64,000 nt of DNA, from assembly GCA_964035545.1 (NCBI GenBank), contig OZ037765.1, positions 310,001-374,000 on the forward strand, read 5' to 3'. Of this stretch, positions 22,801-35,560 are shown one piece after another; position 1 is the first letter of the stretch, and every line of letters begins with the position of its first letter. This DNA comes from Bugula neritina. Taxonomy: Eukaryota > Bryozoa > Gymnolaemata > Cheilostomatida > Bugulidae. Under the pieces are notes generated by a model. The model saw only the letters and a list, made by a program, of their open reading frames with translations, ran no database searches and had not been told where the DNA came from. Made by a program: the position numbers and the translations under genes.

Positions 22801-25800
22801 CCAGATTTGTTGGACAATAAAATGTCTGCCTAAGCATATTATTTTAGCAGTTACAACTGAAACTACTAGATGAATAAGAAAAACACAAGTTTAGGGTATA
22901 TTATGTTGCTAATCTAAACTAGAATATTATTAAATATATACACACTGTATAAAGTATGTATGTTATAGCCTATTACGTTATTATAGGCTATATTGTATGT
23001 AGGCCTATATGAAGTATGTCTATATGGATATACATGTCATTTCTTAGAACAAAGAAGAGTGCTGGCTAGAAAGACAGAAATAGCTAAACAGAGAGAAAGG
23101 ATTCAACTTGACTCGCTACACAAAGCCTTTAAAAGAGCAGAGAATAAGTTGACTACTAGTTTGAGAGCCGATGGAGGGATTGTAAAGGTAAAGAGATGTA
23201 TGGTGATCTCTCATTGGTTGATGATATTGTAGACTATGTATGGTGATCTCTCATTGGTCGATGATCTTGTAGACTATGTATGGTGATCTCTCATTGGTTG
23301 ATGGTGAATATGGAGGGGCTAAAGGGAGAAGATGGAAAGTAGATTGGATAAAAACTCCACAACCTGTGCAGCTGAAACTGAAAACCCTGAGAGGCGTGAA
23401 AGATAAGTTACCAGGTGAATATAGAACAGGGAGAAGGTACCAGGTGAATATAGAATAGAGAGAAGGTACCAGGTGAATATAAAATAGAGAGAAGGTACCA
23501 GGTGAATATAGAATAGAGAGAAGGTACCAGGTGAATATAGAATAGAGAGAAGGTACCAGGTGAATATAGAATAGAGAGAAGGTACCAGGTGAATATAGAA
23601 TAGAGAGAAGGTACCAGGTGAATATAGAATAGAGTGAGAAGTTACCAGGTGAATATAGAATAGAGAGAGAAGGTACCAGGTGAATATAGAATAGAGAGAA
23701 GGTACCAGGTGAATATAGAATAGAGAGAAGGTACCAGGTGAATATAGAATAGAGAGAAGGTACCAGGTGAATATAGAATAGAGTGAGAAGTTACCAGGTG
23801 AATATAGAATAGAGAGAGAAGGTACCAGGTGAATATAGAATAGAGAGAAGGTACCAGGTGAATATAGAATAGAGAGAAGGTACCAGGTGAATATAGAATA
23901 GAGAGAAGGTACCAGGTGAATATAGAATAGAGAGAAGGTACCAGGTGAATATAGAATAGAGAGAAGGTACCAGGTGAATATAGATGATAAAAGAATAAGC
24001 TGATTCTCTGTACTTTAAGGTGGGAGGTACGTTCTGATGGTCTCTCTCTACGACAGAATTGGTGGCTCAGTATTGAGATGGTCACGAATGAAAGGTCAGC
24101 AGTGGGGAGGGGCCACGCTGCCAATCATGCACGATGGAAACTTCCACAATTATGAGATGAAGGTAGCAACACAGGGCTGAGTTTATACTGTTTGTCTAGA
24201 TTTCCTCTGTCCATCACTTCTCTGAAGTTGAAGTACTTTACATGAGGTTTAAGGAGAAACTTTCTGTTACTCTAAGCTATCCCTGTTTCAGATTGGCCAG
24301 AGCGTGTTCACGGTGCTCCCACCACCAGTGTCTCTGAAGCCCAGCATGGTTCTGGTGTTTGAGCTCTTCCTACTCCGTGGATCTGTTGTGCAGACGGATA
24401 AAGTGGTGTCGTGGGGGTGTTTCCCGGTCTGCGACTGTAACCTGGATATCATACAGGGGAAGTGAGTTGTACTTTTACTCTCTGTGATATACCAGCTATA
24501 CTATTACTATACTATTAAATATACTATAATGTACTAGCTCTACTATTACTATACTAGTACTATGCTGTAACATATTATTACTCGCTGTACTCTAAACTGG
24601 AATATTGCAGATACAAAGTTCCGTTCCTAAGAAGCGAGATGGACAGTAAGATAGATAAACACACAAAGATAGAGAGACTCATGTCATCTGACCTTGACCA
24701 CTGGATGTGTAATCTCTACTTTGAGGTCATACAGCTACCCAAGTTAGTTTCTTTCTGATATCTGCAATGTTTGTAACCAGCGGCAATTGTCACGTTGATG
24801 GGATTGTTTATCTGTCACTTGCAGTACTAAAGTTACTTGCATTCTACTATATGACCATAACATGCTGATGGACCACCCATAAAGTCTGTCTGCTGTAGGT
24901 ACTTGGCTGGTCAGAAAGAGTATGAGTCAGAGTTACAGTTCACTGCAGACTTTCAGAACACTGGTGACAGCTTGTCACTTACTGGCTATGAGTCACCCCA
25001 CACACCTGCTGGAAACCTGCCAGACTCTGACAGGTATATTACATGTTTGCTCTGTATTGGATGGTGGTATGAGAGATTATTTATTTTTACTCTACGATAT
25101 ACAGTAAAACACCTGCCTAATATCTTCTTACCTAAGTAGCTGAGTGGGCTTACTAGCAAAGATGATTAGTATTGTATACTTTGTACTTTCATGCTGCAGA
25201 CCATCTACAAAGGGTAGTTGTCCACCAACAAGAAGTCTGGGACAGCAAAGAGTAGTTACAGCTGAGGCTAGACTACACACAGCGGGACAAAGAGTGTTTA
25301 CAGCTGATGCTAGACCACACACAGGGCAAAGTGGAAGTTATGGAGATCAGATGAGCATCCATCAAGCATTTGGTCCTGATGAGATGGAAAGGGTGAGTAT
25401 ATTGATAAGGTGTATTATGCAGCATAGTTACACCAAGAAGGTATAATATGCAGCATAGTTACACTGAGAAGGTATAATATGCAGCATAGTTACACTGAGA
25501 AGGTATAATATGCAGTGTAGTTACATTGATAAGGTGTAATATGCAGTATAGTTACACTGAGAAGGTGTAATATGCAGCGTAGTTACACTGAGAAGGTATA
25601 ATATGCAGTATAGTTACACTGAGAAGGTATAATATGCAGCATAGTTACACTGAGAAGGTATAATATGCAGTGTAGTTACATTGATAAGGTGTAATATGCA
25701 GTATAGTTACACTGAGAAGGTGTAATATGCAGCGTAGTTACACTGAGAAGGTGTAATATGCAGCATAGTTACATTGAGAAGGTGTAATATGCAGTATAGT

Positions 25801-28800
25801 TACAGTGAGAAGGTGTAATATACAGTATAGTTACACTGAGAAGGTGTAATATGCAGCATAGTTACATTGAGAAGGTGTAATATGCAGTATAGTTACAGTG
25901 AGAAGGTGTAATATACAGTATAGTTACAGTGAGAAGGTGTAATATACAGTATAGTTACACTGAGAAGGTGTAATATGCAGTATAGTTACACTGAGAAGGT
26001 GTAATATGCAGTATATATTATGTTGCAGAAGCGGCCAATGACAACTATCGGGTCTCGGTTTGCTAAGAGGGAGCGCCAGGTGCAGCTGGATGAAGAGAGC
26101 ACTTCCAGCGACAGCGAGGTTGACGAGGAGCAAATTATAGCCATGAGAGATGGTAGAGGAGACCTTCTTCGACCTGTCAAGGGAGAGCCTGGCATTACCT
26201 ACAAGGTGCTTGTTTATCTCGTCTCTAAAGTAGATTCCTATGAGCTGGAAAGTTGTTTCTCTCATAGAGATATTCGGCTTTTCATTCATCAACTAACGAG
26301 GAAATTACCTCCAATATTTTACCTGAAATACTGTACATTTGAGTTGTTGATTGTCCATCAAGTAGCTAAGTAATATGCAGTAATATGTAGTAATATATAG
26401 TAATATGTAGTAATATATTATAGTAATATAAAGTAATATGTAGTAATATATAGTAATATGTAGTAATATATAGTAATATGTAGTAATATATAGTAATATA
26501 AAGTAATATGTAGTAATATATAGTAATATATAGTAATATGTAGTAATATAAAGTAATATGTAGTAATATGTAGTAATATATAGTAATATGTAGTAATATA
26601 TTATGACTAAAAGTCCGTGTACTTCTATCAGCTTGTGGATTTCTTTGCCATTTTGAGTTTGACAGAAAGGAGATTTTTAAAATTTAGTTCCAAAGACATT
26701 TTAATATAAAAGCCTGAGGTGCTGCTGTGTTAACATTCTGATGAATATTGGCAGCGGTGCATGGATGAGACCGGAGGAATGTACTCTAAGAAGATGTACA
26801 CTTTGCTGCCAAGGTCATCCGTTCTGAAGAAGAGAAGAGACTGCAGGAAACTGACCTACAGAGAGAAGCTGTTGAGGCATAGTGTCAGCGTAAAGTATGT
26901 GTCAGCATGTAATAGTTGTCAGTATATATAGTATGTGTCAGCGTAAAGTATGTGTCAGTATATAGTATGTGTCAGCGTAAAGTATGTGTCAGTGTATAGT
27001 ATGTGTCAGTATATAATATGTGTCAGCATAAAGTATGTGTCAGTCAATATATAGTATGTGTCAGTATGCAGGATGTGTCAGTATATAGTATATGTCGGTA
27101 TATAAAATGTGTCAGTATATAGTATATGTCAGTATATAATATGTGTCAGTATACAGTATGTGTCAGCATGCAGTATGTGTCAGTATACAGTATGTGTCAG
27201 TATATAGCATGTGTCAACATGTATGTGTCAGTATACAGTACATGTGTCAGTATATAGTATGTGTCAGCACACGTACTCTGTCTCTATCCCTAGAACTGAA
27301 TACAAAGACAACCGAACAGAATCTCAGCGCCAAGTTGAACACGTGAGAAGACAAATGCTCATAGCCTTGGATCTCTCTGATCCGAGAAACACAGGATTCT
27401 GGACTATGATAATCATGTTTATCATAACCTTCTTTATCAGGATTTATGTGCACTATATGGGCCAGTGGCTATACCTCACTGCTCAGCGTATACCAGTCAA
27501 TGGGTGAGTGAGAGCAATATGTCATAGACTGGTATTCCTCCCCTACATGGTTCAGATTATGTTGTAGACTGGTATTCCTCCCCTACATGGTTCAGATTAT
27601 GTTATAGACTGATATTCCTGCCCTACATGGTTCAGATTATGTTATAGACTGATATTCCCGCCCTACATGGTTCAGATTATGTTATAGACTGGTATTCCTC
27701 CCCTACATAGTTCAGATTATGTTATAGACTGATATTCCTGCCCTACATGGTTCAGATTATGTTATAGACTGGTATTCCTCCCCTACATGGTTCAGATTAT
27801 GTTATAGACTGGTATTCCTGCCCTACATGGTTCAGATTATGTTATAGACTGGTATTCCTCCCCTACATGGTTCAGATTATGTTATAGACTGATATTCCTG
27901 CCCTACATGGTTCAGATTATGTTATAGACTGGTATTCCTCCCCTACATGGTTCAGATTATGTTATAGACTGGTATTCCTCCCCTACATGGTTCAGATTAT
28001 GTTATATAGACTGGTATTCCTTCCCTACATGGTTCAGATTATGTTATAGACTGGTATTCCTGCCCTACATGGTTCAGATTATGTTATAGACTGGTATTCC
28101 TGCCCTACATGATTCAGATTATGTTATAGACTGGTATTCCTGCCCTACATGGTTCAGATTATGTTATAGACTGGTATTCCTCCCCTACATGGTTCAGATT
28201 ATGTTATAGACTGATATTCCTCCCCTACATGGTTCAGATTATGTTATAGACTGGTATTCCTGCCCTACATGGTTCAGATTATGTTATAGACTGGTATTCC
28301 TCCCCTACATGGTTCAGATTATGTTATAGACTGGTATTCCTGCCCTACATGGTTCAGATTATGTTATAGACTGGTATTCCTGCCCTACATGGTTCAGATT
28401 ATGTTGTAGACTGGTATTCCTGCCCTACACGGTTCAGATTATGTTGTAGACTGGTATTCCTGCCCTACATGGTTCAGATTATGTTATATAGACTGGTATT
28501 CCTTCCCTACATGGTTCAGATTATGTTATAGACTGATATTCCTGCCCTACATGGTTCAGATTATGTTATAGACTGGTATTCCTGCCCTACATGGTTCAGA
28601 TTATGTTATATAGACTGGTATTCCTCCCCTACATAGTTCAGATTATGTTATAGACTGATATTCCTGCCCTACATGGTTCAGATTATGTTATAGACTGGTA
28701 TTCCTCCCCTACATAGCTCAGATTATGTTATAGACTGATATTCCTGCCCTACATGGTTCAGATTATGTTATAGACTGGTATTCCTCCCCTACATAGCTCA

Positions 28801-31274
28801 GATTATGTTATAGACTGATATTCCTGCCCTACATGGTTCAGATTATGTTATAGACTGGTATTCCTCCCCTACATGGTTCAGATTATGTTATAGACTGGTA
28901 TTCCTCCCCTACATGGTTCAGATTATGTTATATAGACTGGTATTCCTTCCCTACATGGTTCAGATTATGTTATAGACTGGTATTCCTGCCCTACATGGTT
29001 CAGATTATGTTATAGACTGGTATTCCTGCCCTACATGGTTCAGATTATGTTATAGACTGGTATTCCTGCCCTACATGGTTCAGATTATGTTATAGACTGG
29101 TATTCCTCCCCTACATGGTTCAGATTATGTTATAGACTGATATTCCTCCCCTACATGGTTCAGATTATGTTATAGACTGGTATTCCTGCCCTACATGGTT
29201 CAGATTATGTTGTAGACTGGTATTCCTGCCCTACATGGTTCAGATTATGTACCGGAACACGCTGCTCCACACTATAGAAGAGATCTTTGTCGTAGCCTTT
29301 GGCCCTCTCTCCGTCTTCTTCATCTTTGTGTTGGGGGTCATGCTGTGCGCCCTCACTCAGAGAGCTCTGGGTGGCTTCCCCCAGATTGGGCACAAGTTCC
29401 TCTTCTGTTTTGGAGTTCAGGCCATGATGGACCCCTTCTTTATAGCTGTCGTAGATGCTGCCATTAAGGTACTTTCTCAGGGCATCACTTGAGTATTACT
29501 ATGATATACTGGGTACTTTATACATACACAATAACTGTGTTATGTTTCAATACATGATACTCTCTATACTAGTTGTATTTGGTGTGAAACTTAGAGTTGG
29601 GACCTTCCAAACCTAGACGTAGACGGGGCGTTAGCTGACTTCTCAAAGATGTATTGGCACTTCAAGAGAACTGAAGGAACAGGGATTGGTGGAATATTTG
29701 TAACCTCCGTCATCTACTTGTTCACTCTGTTCATCTCCTCCTCTGTACTCTACATGTACTTTCTAAGGTAAGTATCACCTGTACTCTACATGTACTCTCT
29801 AAGGTAAGTATCATCTGTACTCTACATGTACTCCCTAAGGTAAGTATCATCTGTACTTTACATGTACTCTCTAAGGTAAGTACCCTCTGTGCTCTACATG
29901 TACTCTCTAAGGTAAGTATCATATGTACTCTCTAAGGTAAGTATCATATGTACTCTACATGTACTCTCTAAGGTAAGTATCATATGTACTCTACATGTAC
30001 TCTCTAAGGTAAGTATGATCTGTACTCTACATGTACTCCCTGAGGTAAATATCCTCTGTACTCTACATGTATTCCCTGAGGTAAGTATCCTCTGTACTCT
30101 ACATGTACTCTCTAAGGTAAGTGTGATTATCACCTGCTATAAAATATGAATATGTGAATCAGGTTTGATGAATCATGTTTTCTAATGACAAAGCATCAGT
30201 CTATTTGCAGACGTAGTCATTCAATATGGCCGACCATTCATTATATTTTGTTGTAGGCTACATAACAATGGCCGCATGCTGGACGTGTACTGGAGGTTAC
30301 ACGCATCAGAGAGTGAGTTGTATGTGCCTTATGACCTGGAGTTGTCATTCCCCGAGCTAGACGGTATCTGTAAGAAAGCTGATCAGTGGAGGGGAGAAGA
30401 AGGGGAGAGGAGGAAAGTATCGGTCTACGACTATCTGTGGGAAGAGGAATACGTAAGTATACGAGAAGATAATTTCTCAACTAATTACAAGACACATCAG
30501 CTATACTAGAGACCAGTGTGAAGAACCTGAGCTAAAGTTAGAGTAAATCAATTCTCATTCTATGTTGATGTCTTGCAGGAAGAAGATGGGAAAACTGTGA
30601 CTAGAAAAGAGAAGACAACTCATATTTCTATACACACAGTTCACCTTGATGGACTGAGAGAGTTGTATAGGCATTTCCTAGTAGCAGAAAATGGGGCCAT
30701 AGTGGAGGTACAGAAATATATATTTATATATAAATTAAAAATTGTCTTATGTGATCATGACCATTGGATATTATGTATATTATATACTGATAGAGTAGAT
30801 ATAATGTATGTATATTATATATTGATAGAGTAGATATAATGTATGTATATTATATATTGACAGAGTATTTGTAATGCAGGTATTTGGTGAACAAGCTGTA
30901 ACACAGTTGGAAGGGCGTACCAAAACACCCTTACCTAAGCAATCCAACTTTGGTTCCCAGCTAAGCATTCATAAGGTATATACTGGAATAGTTACTTACT
31001 AATTGACATGAAGCTATTGTAAACAAAGTTCCAACATACTAGAGGAGTTGTCTGCTCTATTCAACAGGAATATTCACACTCGGTAGCACCAGACATCACA
31101 CTTATGTGAATGAGTCATTCCCAGTCATTACTTGTACTATTGTAGGTCAAAGGTCGGTGTACTGTGTTTACTAGAGCTGGATTCAAAGAGGACACAACTC
31201 TAACAAGTGACACACTGGAGAGCAGACAATCCCCAGATAGTAAAATAGACACATTATACCAGACTAATAATTAG
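16886..31274 (+). CDS. Multipass membrane protein, possibly OFCC1/ojoplano family, 19 exons, 1018 aa
   Basis: Exons: 16886-16991, 17176-17435, 17800-17932, 23048-23187, 23273-23414, 24020-24162, 24292-24461, 24611-24742, 24899-25033, 25200-25392, 26029-26205, 26755-26894, 27294-27503, 29216-29468, 29595-29767, 30257-30452, 30579-30707, 30880-30975, 31146-31274. All junctions are phase-consistent; total 1019 codons with stop. Order: acidic N-terminus, Glu/Arg coiled coil (about 122-212), a beta-rich C2-like region (RYVLMVSLYDRIGG, about 260), a Ser-rich linker, then four hydrophobic segments (about 658-678, 715-740, 755-778, 815-837) and a charged cytosolic tail of about 180 residues. The layout recalls the OFCC1/ojoplano family of polarised epithelia, but I am unsure of the name. 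A Ly6 gene lies inside intron 3. Polyadenylation signal AATAAA at 31336. Confidence 0.78.
17440..17795. repeat. 22-bp AT-rich minisatellite filling intron 2
   Basis: About 15 copies of tatactatgttatataata with a 2-base tail fill most of the 364-bp intron, running from the donor almost to the acceptor TTCTACAG. Confidence 0.9.
18417..21736 (+). CDS. Ly6/uPAR-type GPI-anchored protein nested in an intron, 125 aa
   Basis: Three exons: 18417-18474, 21235-21347, 21530-21736, phases 1 and 0, 126 codons with stop. Exon 1 encodes a signal peptide (MKLSVCLFLLCSVMLHFSL). Exon 2 begins ALKCYNCIST, the typical start of a three-finger domain. Exon 3 ends it with the diagnostic CCDTNKCN, followed by a small-residue site and a hydrophobic tail (ISIGLLALMSTALVLY) fitting GPI attachment. 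The cysteine pattern suits one LU domain. Such proteins sit on the outer cell surface as ligands or co-receptors. The gene lies wholly in intron 3 (17933-23047) of the membrane-protein gene, on the same strand. AATAAA at 21864-21869 fits its 3' end. Confidence 0.85.
20455..21234. repeat. About 55-bp minisatellite ending at the Ly6 exon 2 acceptor
   Basis: About 14 copies built from tactatagtatatcatatag, taatatacactgtaatatac and tctctagtac. The outermost unit carries ctctcaagtgctaca after a cag, the same 15 bases that begin exon 2. The array thus duplicates the acceptor and exon start. Confidence 0.93.
21864..21869 (+). terminator. Polyadenylation signal of the Ly6 gene
   Basis: AATAAA 128 bases after the stop codon, in a T-rich context. 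Confidence 0.6.
23193..23295. repeat. 40-bp partial triplication of a splice acceptor
   Basis: Two and a half copies of tgtatggtgatctctcattg plus gttgatgatattgtagacta. The last copy forms the acceptor and start of the exon at 23273-23414. Confidence 0.85.
23402..23985. repeat. 29-bp minisatellite starting at a splice donor
   Basis: About 20 copies of aaggtaccaggtgaatatag plus aatagagag. The first copy contains the donor CCAG/GTGAAT of the exon ending at 23414, so each unit carries the same donor-like junction. Confidence 0.94.
25393..26010. repeat. 31-bp minisatellite filling intron 10
   Basis: About 20 copies of gtgtaatatgcagtatagtt plus acactgagaag occupy almost the entire intron between the exons ending at 25392 and starting at 26029. 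Each unit has acceptor-like ATGCAG and donor-like AAG/GTGTAA. Confidence 0.94.
26370..26605. repeat. TAGTAATATR short repeats
   Basis: Roughly 23 ten-base units alternating tagtaatatg and tagtaatata in intron 11. Confidence 0.9.
26885..27270. repeat. Minisatellite starting at a splice donor
   Basis: Units of about 17-20 bp around agtatgtgtcag. The first unit is the end of the exon at 26755-26894 with its donor AAA/GTATGT, and gcgtaaagtatgtgtcag recurs downstream. Confidence 0.85.
27520..29240. repeat. 40-bp minisatellite, about 42 copies, ending in an exon
   Basis: The unit is tatagactggtattcctscc plus ctacatggttcagattatgt. The last copy forms the acceptor TTGTAG and first bases of the exon at 29216-29468. 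Each upstream copy therefore holds a decoy acceptor and 35 bp of exon-like sequence. Confidence 0.96.
29747..30120. repeat. 36-bp minisatellite duplicating an exon end and donor
   Basis: About ten copies of ctctacatgtactctctaag plus gtaagtatcatctgta. The first copy is the end of the exon at 29595-29767 with its donor; every later copy repeats the CTAAG/GTAAGT junction. Confidence 0.95.
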
Positions 31275-32129
31275 ACAAGTTTCCTACTTTTATATTCATA
31301 ATAATTATTATACAATACATGTATTTTATATTCATAATAAACATTATAAAATACATTTATTTTTATTATAAAAGTTAGATACACTAAAATATTTACTAAT
31401 TCCTTTATAATATTATTTAAACTTGTGTTTTTACCTGTTTAAATCCCTCACCTGCACACGTCGTAATATTTTTACAATAAAATTTTTATGATATTTATCA
31501 GATGTTTAATATCTATATTACTATTTTATTCTGAATACCAGATATAAAATATTTCTATATAAAACTTATGACTAAGAATTCTATAAATATAGGCAAACTC
31601 TTTCACCTGAGATGTAATTCTACTGAAATAAACATATCGCTGCCCTGTGCACTGCTTCTGCCTTTTATTTAATATTTGATGAGTCGTACTTCCTGTTTAA
31701 CAAGAAGTTACTGATACGGTTGAAAATATATTCTCAATCTGCACCTCATAATCAGCAGAATAAAGATTAATAATTTATTAATAAAGTAATATTAGGAAAA
31801 TGAAGGTAGTAGTACAATATAGCTATAATATACATCTTACAGGTTATAATTTAATGACAGTAAATATTACCATAACAATAATTAATATAATACAAACAGT
31901 TGATGTGATGGGTGCCAGTAGAAATAGCATAGATAGAAATGACGCAAATGGAGAAGTATGTAAAATGGTGCATTTTCATTTGAGGCAAATTTAACATCAG
32001 AGTGACATTTTTAAATACTTTTCCATTTATGCCATTTGTGTCTAAAATTGATGTGATGAATAGAAGCTAATATGATGAATGTGATGAATAGAAGCTATTC
32101 ATGTGATGAATAGAAGCTAATAGTGGCCA

Positions 32130-32590
32130 CAAAGAAGAGGCTGTGTAAGGAGAGGCTGTGTAAGGAGAGGCTGTGTAAGAAGAGGCTGTATAAGGAGAGG
32201 CTGTGTAAAGAGAAGCTGTATAAGGAGAGGCTGTGTAAGGAGAAGCTGTGTATGGAGAGGCCGTGTAAGGAGAGGCTGTGTAAGGAGAGGCTGTGTAAGG
32301 AGATGCTGTGTAAGGAGAGGCTGTGTAAGGAGAGGCTGTGTAAGGAGAGGCCGTGTAAGGAGAGGCTGTGTAAGGAGAGGCTGTGTAAGGAGATGCTGTG
32401 TAAGGAGAAGCTGTGTAAGGAGAGGCTGTGTAAGGAGAGGCTGTGTAAGAAGAAGCTGTGTAAGGAGAGGCTGTGTAAGAAGAGGCTGTGTAAGGAGAGG
32501 CTATAAAAGAAGAGGCCGTGTAAGGAGAGGCTGTATAAGGAGAGGATGTGTAAAGAGAGGCCATGTAAGGAGAAGCTGTGTAAGCTGTTT
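32130..32590. repeat. 15-bp minisatellite ctgtgtaaggagagg (copy A)
   Basis: About 30 copies with few variants. Matches the larger array at 47090-47730 in the second duplication copy. Confidence 0.95.
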
Positions 32591-33139
32591 ATCACAATGA
32601 GAGGGGAAACACAGAAAGAATATCTCCTTGAAAGAGAGAGTGGTCTTTCTAAGGTTGGCTGGAGATAATGCCAACTGAACAGCTAATGGGACGTGCTCAT
32701 ACCTCACCCCTGTATCAGTTACGTATATTCTAGTTCTAGTGGCAATGCTATAGAACTTTCTCAGTTGACTTGCAGAGTTTAATGAGCTAGTAGAAAGTAA
32801 TATATTATATGTAGCCTTTCTTTAACTGCAGTGTATTATATATATTGCATAGGGGAATCAAATTACAGTCCATATTAAACTTTTTATTTACCTCTTTATA
32901 TGTGAATTGCCAATTGTTTTACATATAATATATTATATTATTTTTACACTATATTCTATGCATATATATATTTAGCTTGAACCAAACTGTTGCAATAACA
33001 AAGCCGACAAGATAATTATAACATATTGATATAATATATATAATATATTGTAATCACAGAATTATATAATGTTATATTATTACTATATATAGTATCAAAA
33101 GAAATACATAATAAGATATGTAAGATACAGATGTAGAAA

Positions 33140-34115
33140 GGCTATATAGTTCATCAGATAATACATATGATAACAGTATACTGTATATAGTGTATAGTTC
33201 ATCAGATAATATATATGATAACAGTATACTGTATATAGTATAACCAGTATAGTTCATCAGATAATATATATGATAACAGTATACTGTATATAGTATAACC
33301 AGTATAGTTCATCAGATAATATATATGATAACAGTATACTGTATATAGTATAACCAGTATAGTTCATCAGATAGTATATATGATAACAGTATACTGTATA
33401 TAGTATAACCAGTATAGTTCATCAGATAATATATATGATAACAGTATACTGTATATAGTATAACCAGTATAGTTTATCAGATAATATATATGATAACAGT
33501 ATACTGTATATAGTATAACCAGTATAGTTCATCAGATAATATATATGATAACAGTATACTGTATATAGTATAACCAGTATAGTTCATCAGATAATATATA
33601 TGATAACAGTATACTGTATATAGTATAACCAGTATAGTTCATCAGATAATATATATGATAACAGTATACTGTATATAGTATAACCAGTATAGTTCATCAG
33701 ATAATATATATGATAACAGTATACTGTATATAGTATAACCAGTATAGTTCATCAGATAATATATATGATAACAGTATACTGTATATAGTATAACCAGTAT
33801 AGTTCATCAGATAATATATATGATAACAGTAAACTGTATATAGTATAACCAGTATAGTTCATCAGATAATATATATGATAACAGTATACTGTATATAGTA
33901 TAACTAGTATAGTTCATCAGATAGTATATATGATAACAGTATACTGTATATAGGATATAGTTCATCAGATAATATATATGATAACAGTATACTGTATATA
34001 GGATATAGTTCATCAGATAATATATATGATAACAGTATACTGTATATAGTATAACCAGTATAGTTCATCAGATAGTATATATGATAACAGTATACTGTAT
34101 ACAGGATATAGTTTA
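33140..34115. repeat. 55-bp minisatellite abutting the caspase stop codon (copy A)
   Basis: About 17 copies of agttcatcagataatatata plus tgataacagtatactgtata plus tagtataaccagtat. The last copy merges with the stop codon region of the terminal caspase exon at 34116. Confidence 0.94.
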
Positions 34116-34274
34116 TCAGATTCCGTGAAACTCAGGAAACAGATACAACTTCCTGTCCCTCGTCAGAGTATTCACGACTATTGGAGTCTGCGTCACGTAA
34201 ACTCGTGGGTTTCTCGCTCTGAGTTTCCCCGTTATTCTCCTCACTCTGCCCTTCACCTTCAAACAGTTCATACG

Positions 34275-35560
34275 TATTATATACTGTAGATATATATTAT
34301 ATACTGTAGATACGTATTATATACTGTAGATATTTATTATATACTGTATATATGTACTATATACTGTAGATATATACTATATACTGTAGATATATATTAT
34401 ATACTGTAAATATGTATTATATACTGTAGATATATATTATATACTGTAGATATGTATTATATACTGTAGATATGTATTATATACTGTAGATATTTATTAT
34501 ATACTGTAGATATGTACTATATACTGTAGATATGTATTATATACTGTAGATATATATTATATACTGTAGATATATATTATATACTGTAGATATATATTAT
34601 ATACTGTAGATATGTATTATATACTGTAGATATATACTATATACTGTAGATATATATTATATACTGTAAATATGTATTATATACTGTAGATATGTATTAT
34701 ATACTGTAGATATGTATTATATACTGTAGATATTTATTATATACTGTAGATATATACTATATACTGTAGATATATATTATATACTGTAAATATGTATTAT
34801 ATACTGTAGATATATATTATATACTGTAGATATGTATTATATACTGTAGATATATACTATATACTGTAAATATGTATTGTATACTGTAGATATTTATTAT
34901 ATACTGTAGATATATACTATATACTGTAGATATGTATTATATACTGTAGATATATATTATATACTGTAGATATATACTATATACTGTAGATATATATTAT
35001 ATACTGTAAATATGTATTATATACTGTAGATATATATTATATACTGTAGATATGTATTATATACTGTAGATATATACTATATACTGTAGATATATATTAT
35101 ATACTGTAGATATGTATTATATACTGTAGATATATATTATATACTGTAGATATGTATTATATACTGTAGATATGTATTATATCACTGTAGATATGTATTA
35201 TATACTGTAGATATGTATTATATATTGTAGATATATATTATATACTGTAGATATATATTGTAGATATATAATATATACTGTAGATATATGTTTATATACT
35301 ATAGATATATATTGTAGATATATATTATATACTGTAGATATGTATTATATACTGTAGATATATGTTATATACTGTAGATATATTTTGTAGATATATAATA
35401 TATATTGTAGATATATGTTTATATACTATAGATATATATTGTAGATATATATTATATACTGTAGATATATATCATGTACTGTAGATATATGTTATATACT
35501 GTAGATATATATTATATACTGTAGATATACATATTATATACTGCTGATATACATATTATA
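34275..35560. repeat. 20-bp AT-rich minisatellite filling the last caspase intron (copy A)
   Basis: More than 60 copies of tatgtattatatactgtaga. On the gene strand each has ctacag followed by tatataata, the same bases that form the acceptor and start of the final exon 34116-34283. Confidence 0.95.

Larger units (their letters stand above)
31275..34115. other. Spacer between convergent genes, mostly tandem repeats
   Basis: Convergent intergenic DNA. It contains a 15-bp array (32130-32590) and a 55-bp array (33140-34115). Long frames across the 15-bp array exist only because the unit is a multiple of three. Confidence 0.7.

Noticed and set aside
23642..24124. Antisense frame of repeated LFYIHLVPS type
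   Set aside because: Reverse reading of the 29-bp intronic minisatellite.
27520..29240. CRISPR-like regular repeats
   Set aside because: Units are directly adjacent without unique spacers, in an intron of a eukaryotic gene.
32123..32595. Long open frames of KERLC or SLHSL type on both strands
   Set aside because: They are by-products of a 15-bp repeat whose length is a multiple of three; no splice sites or non-repeat coding sequence accompany them. The same applies to 47053-47850.
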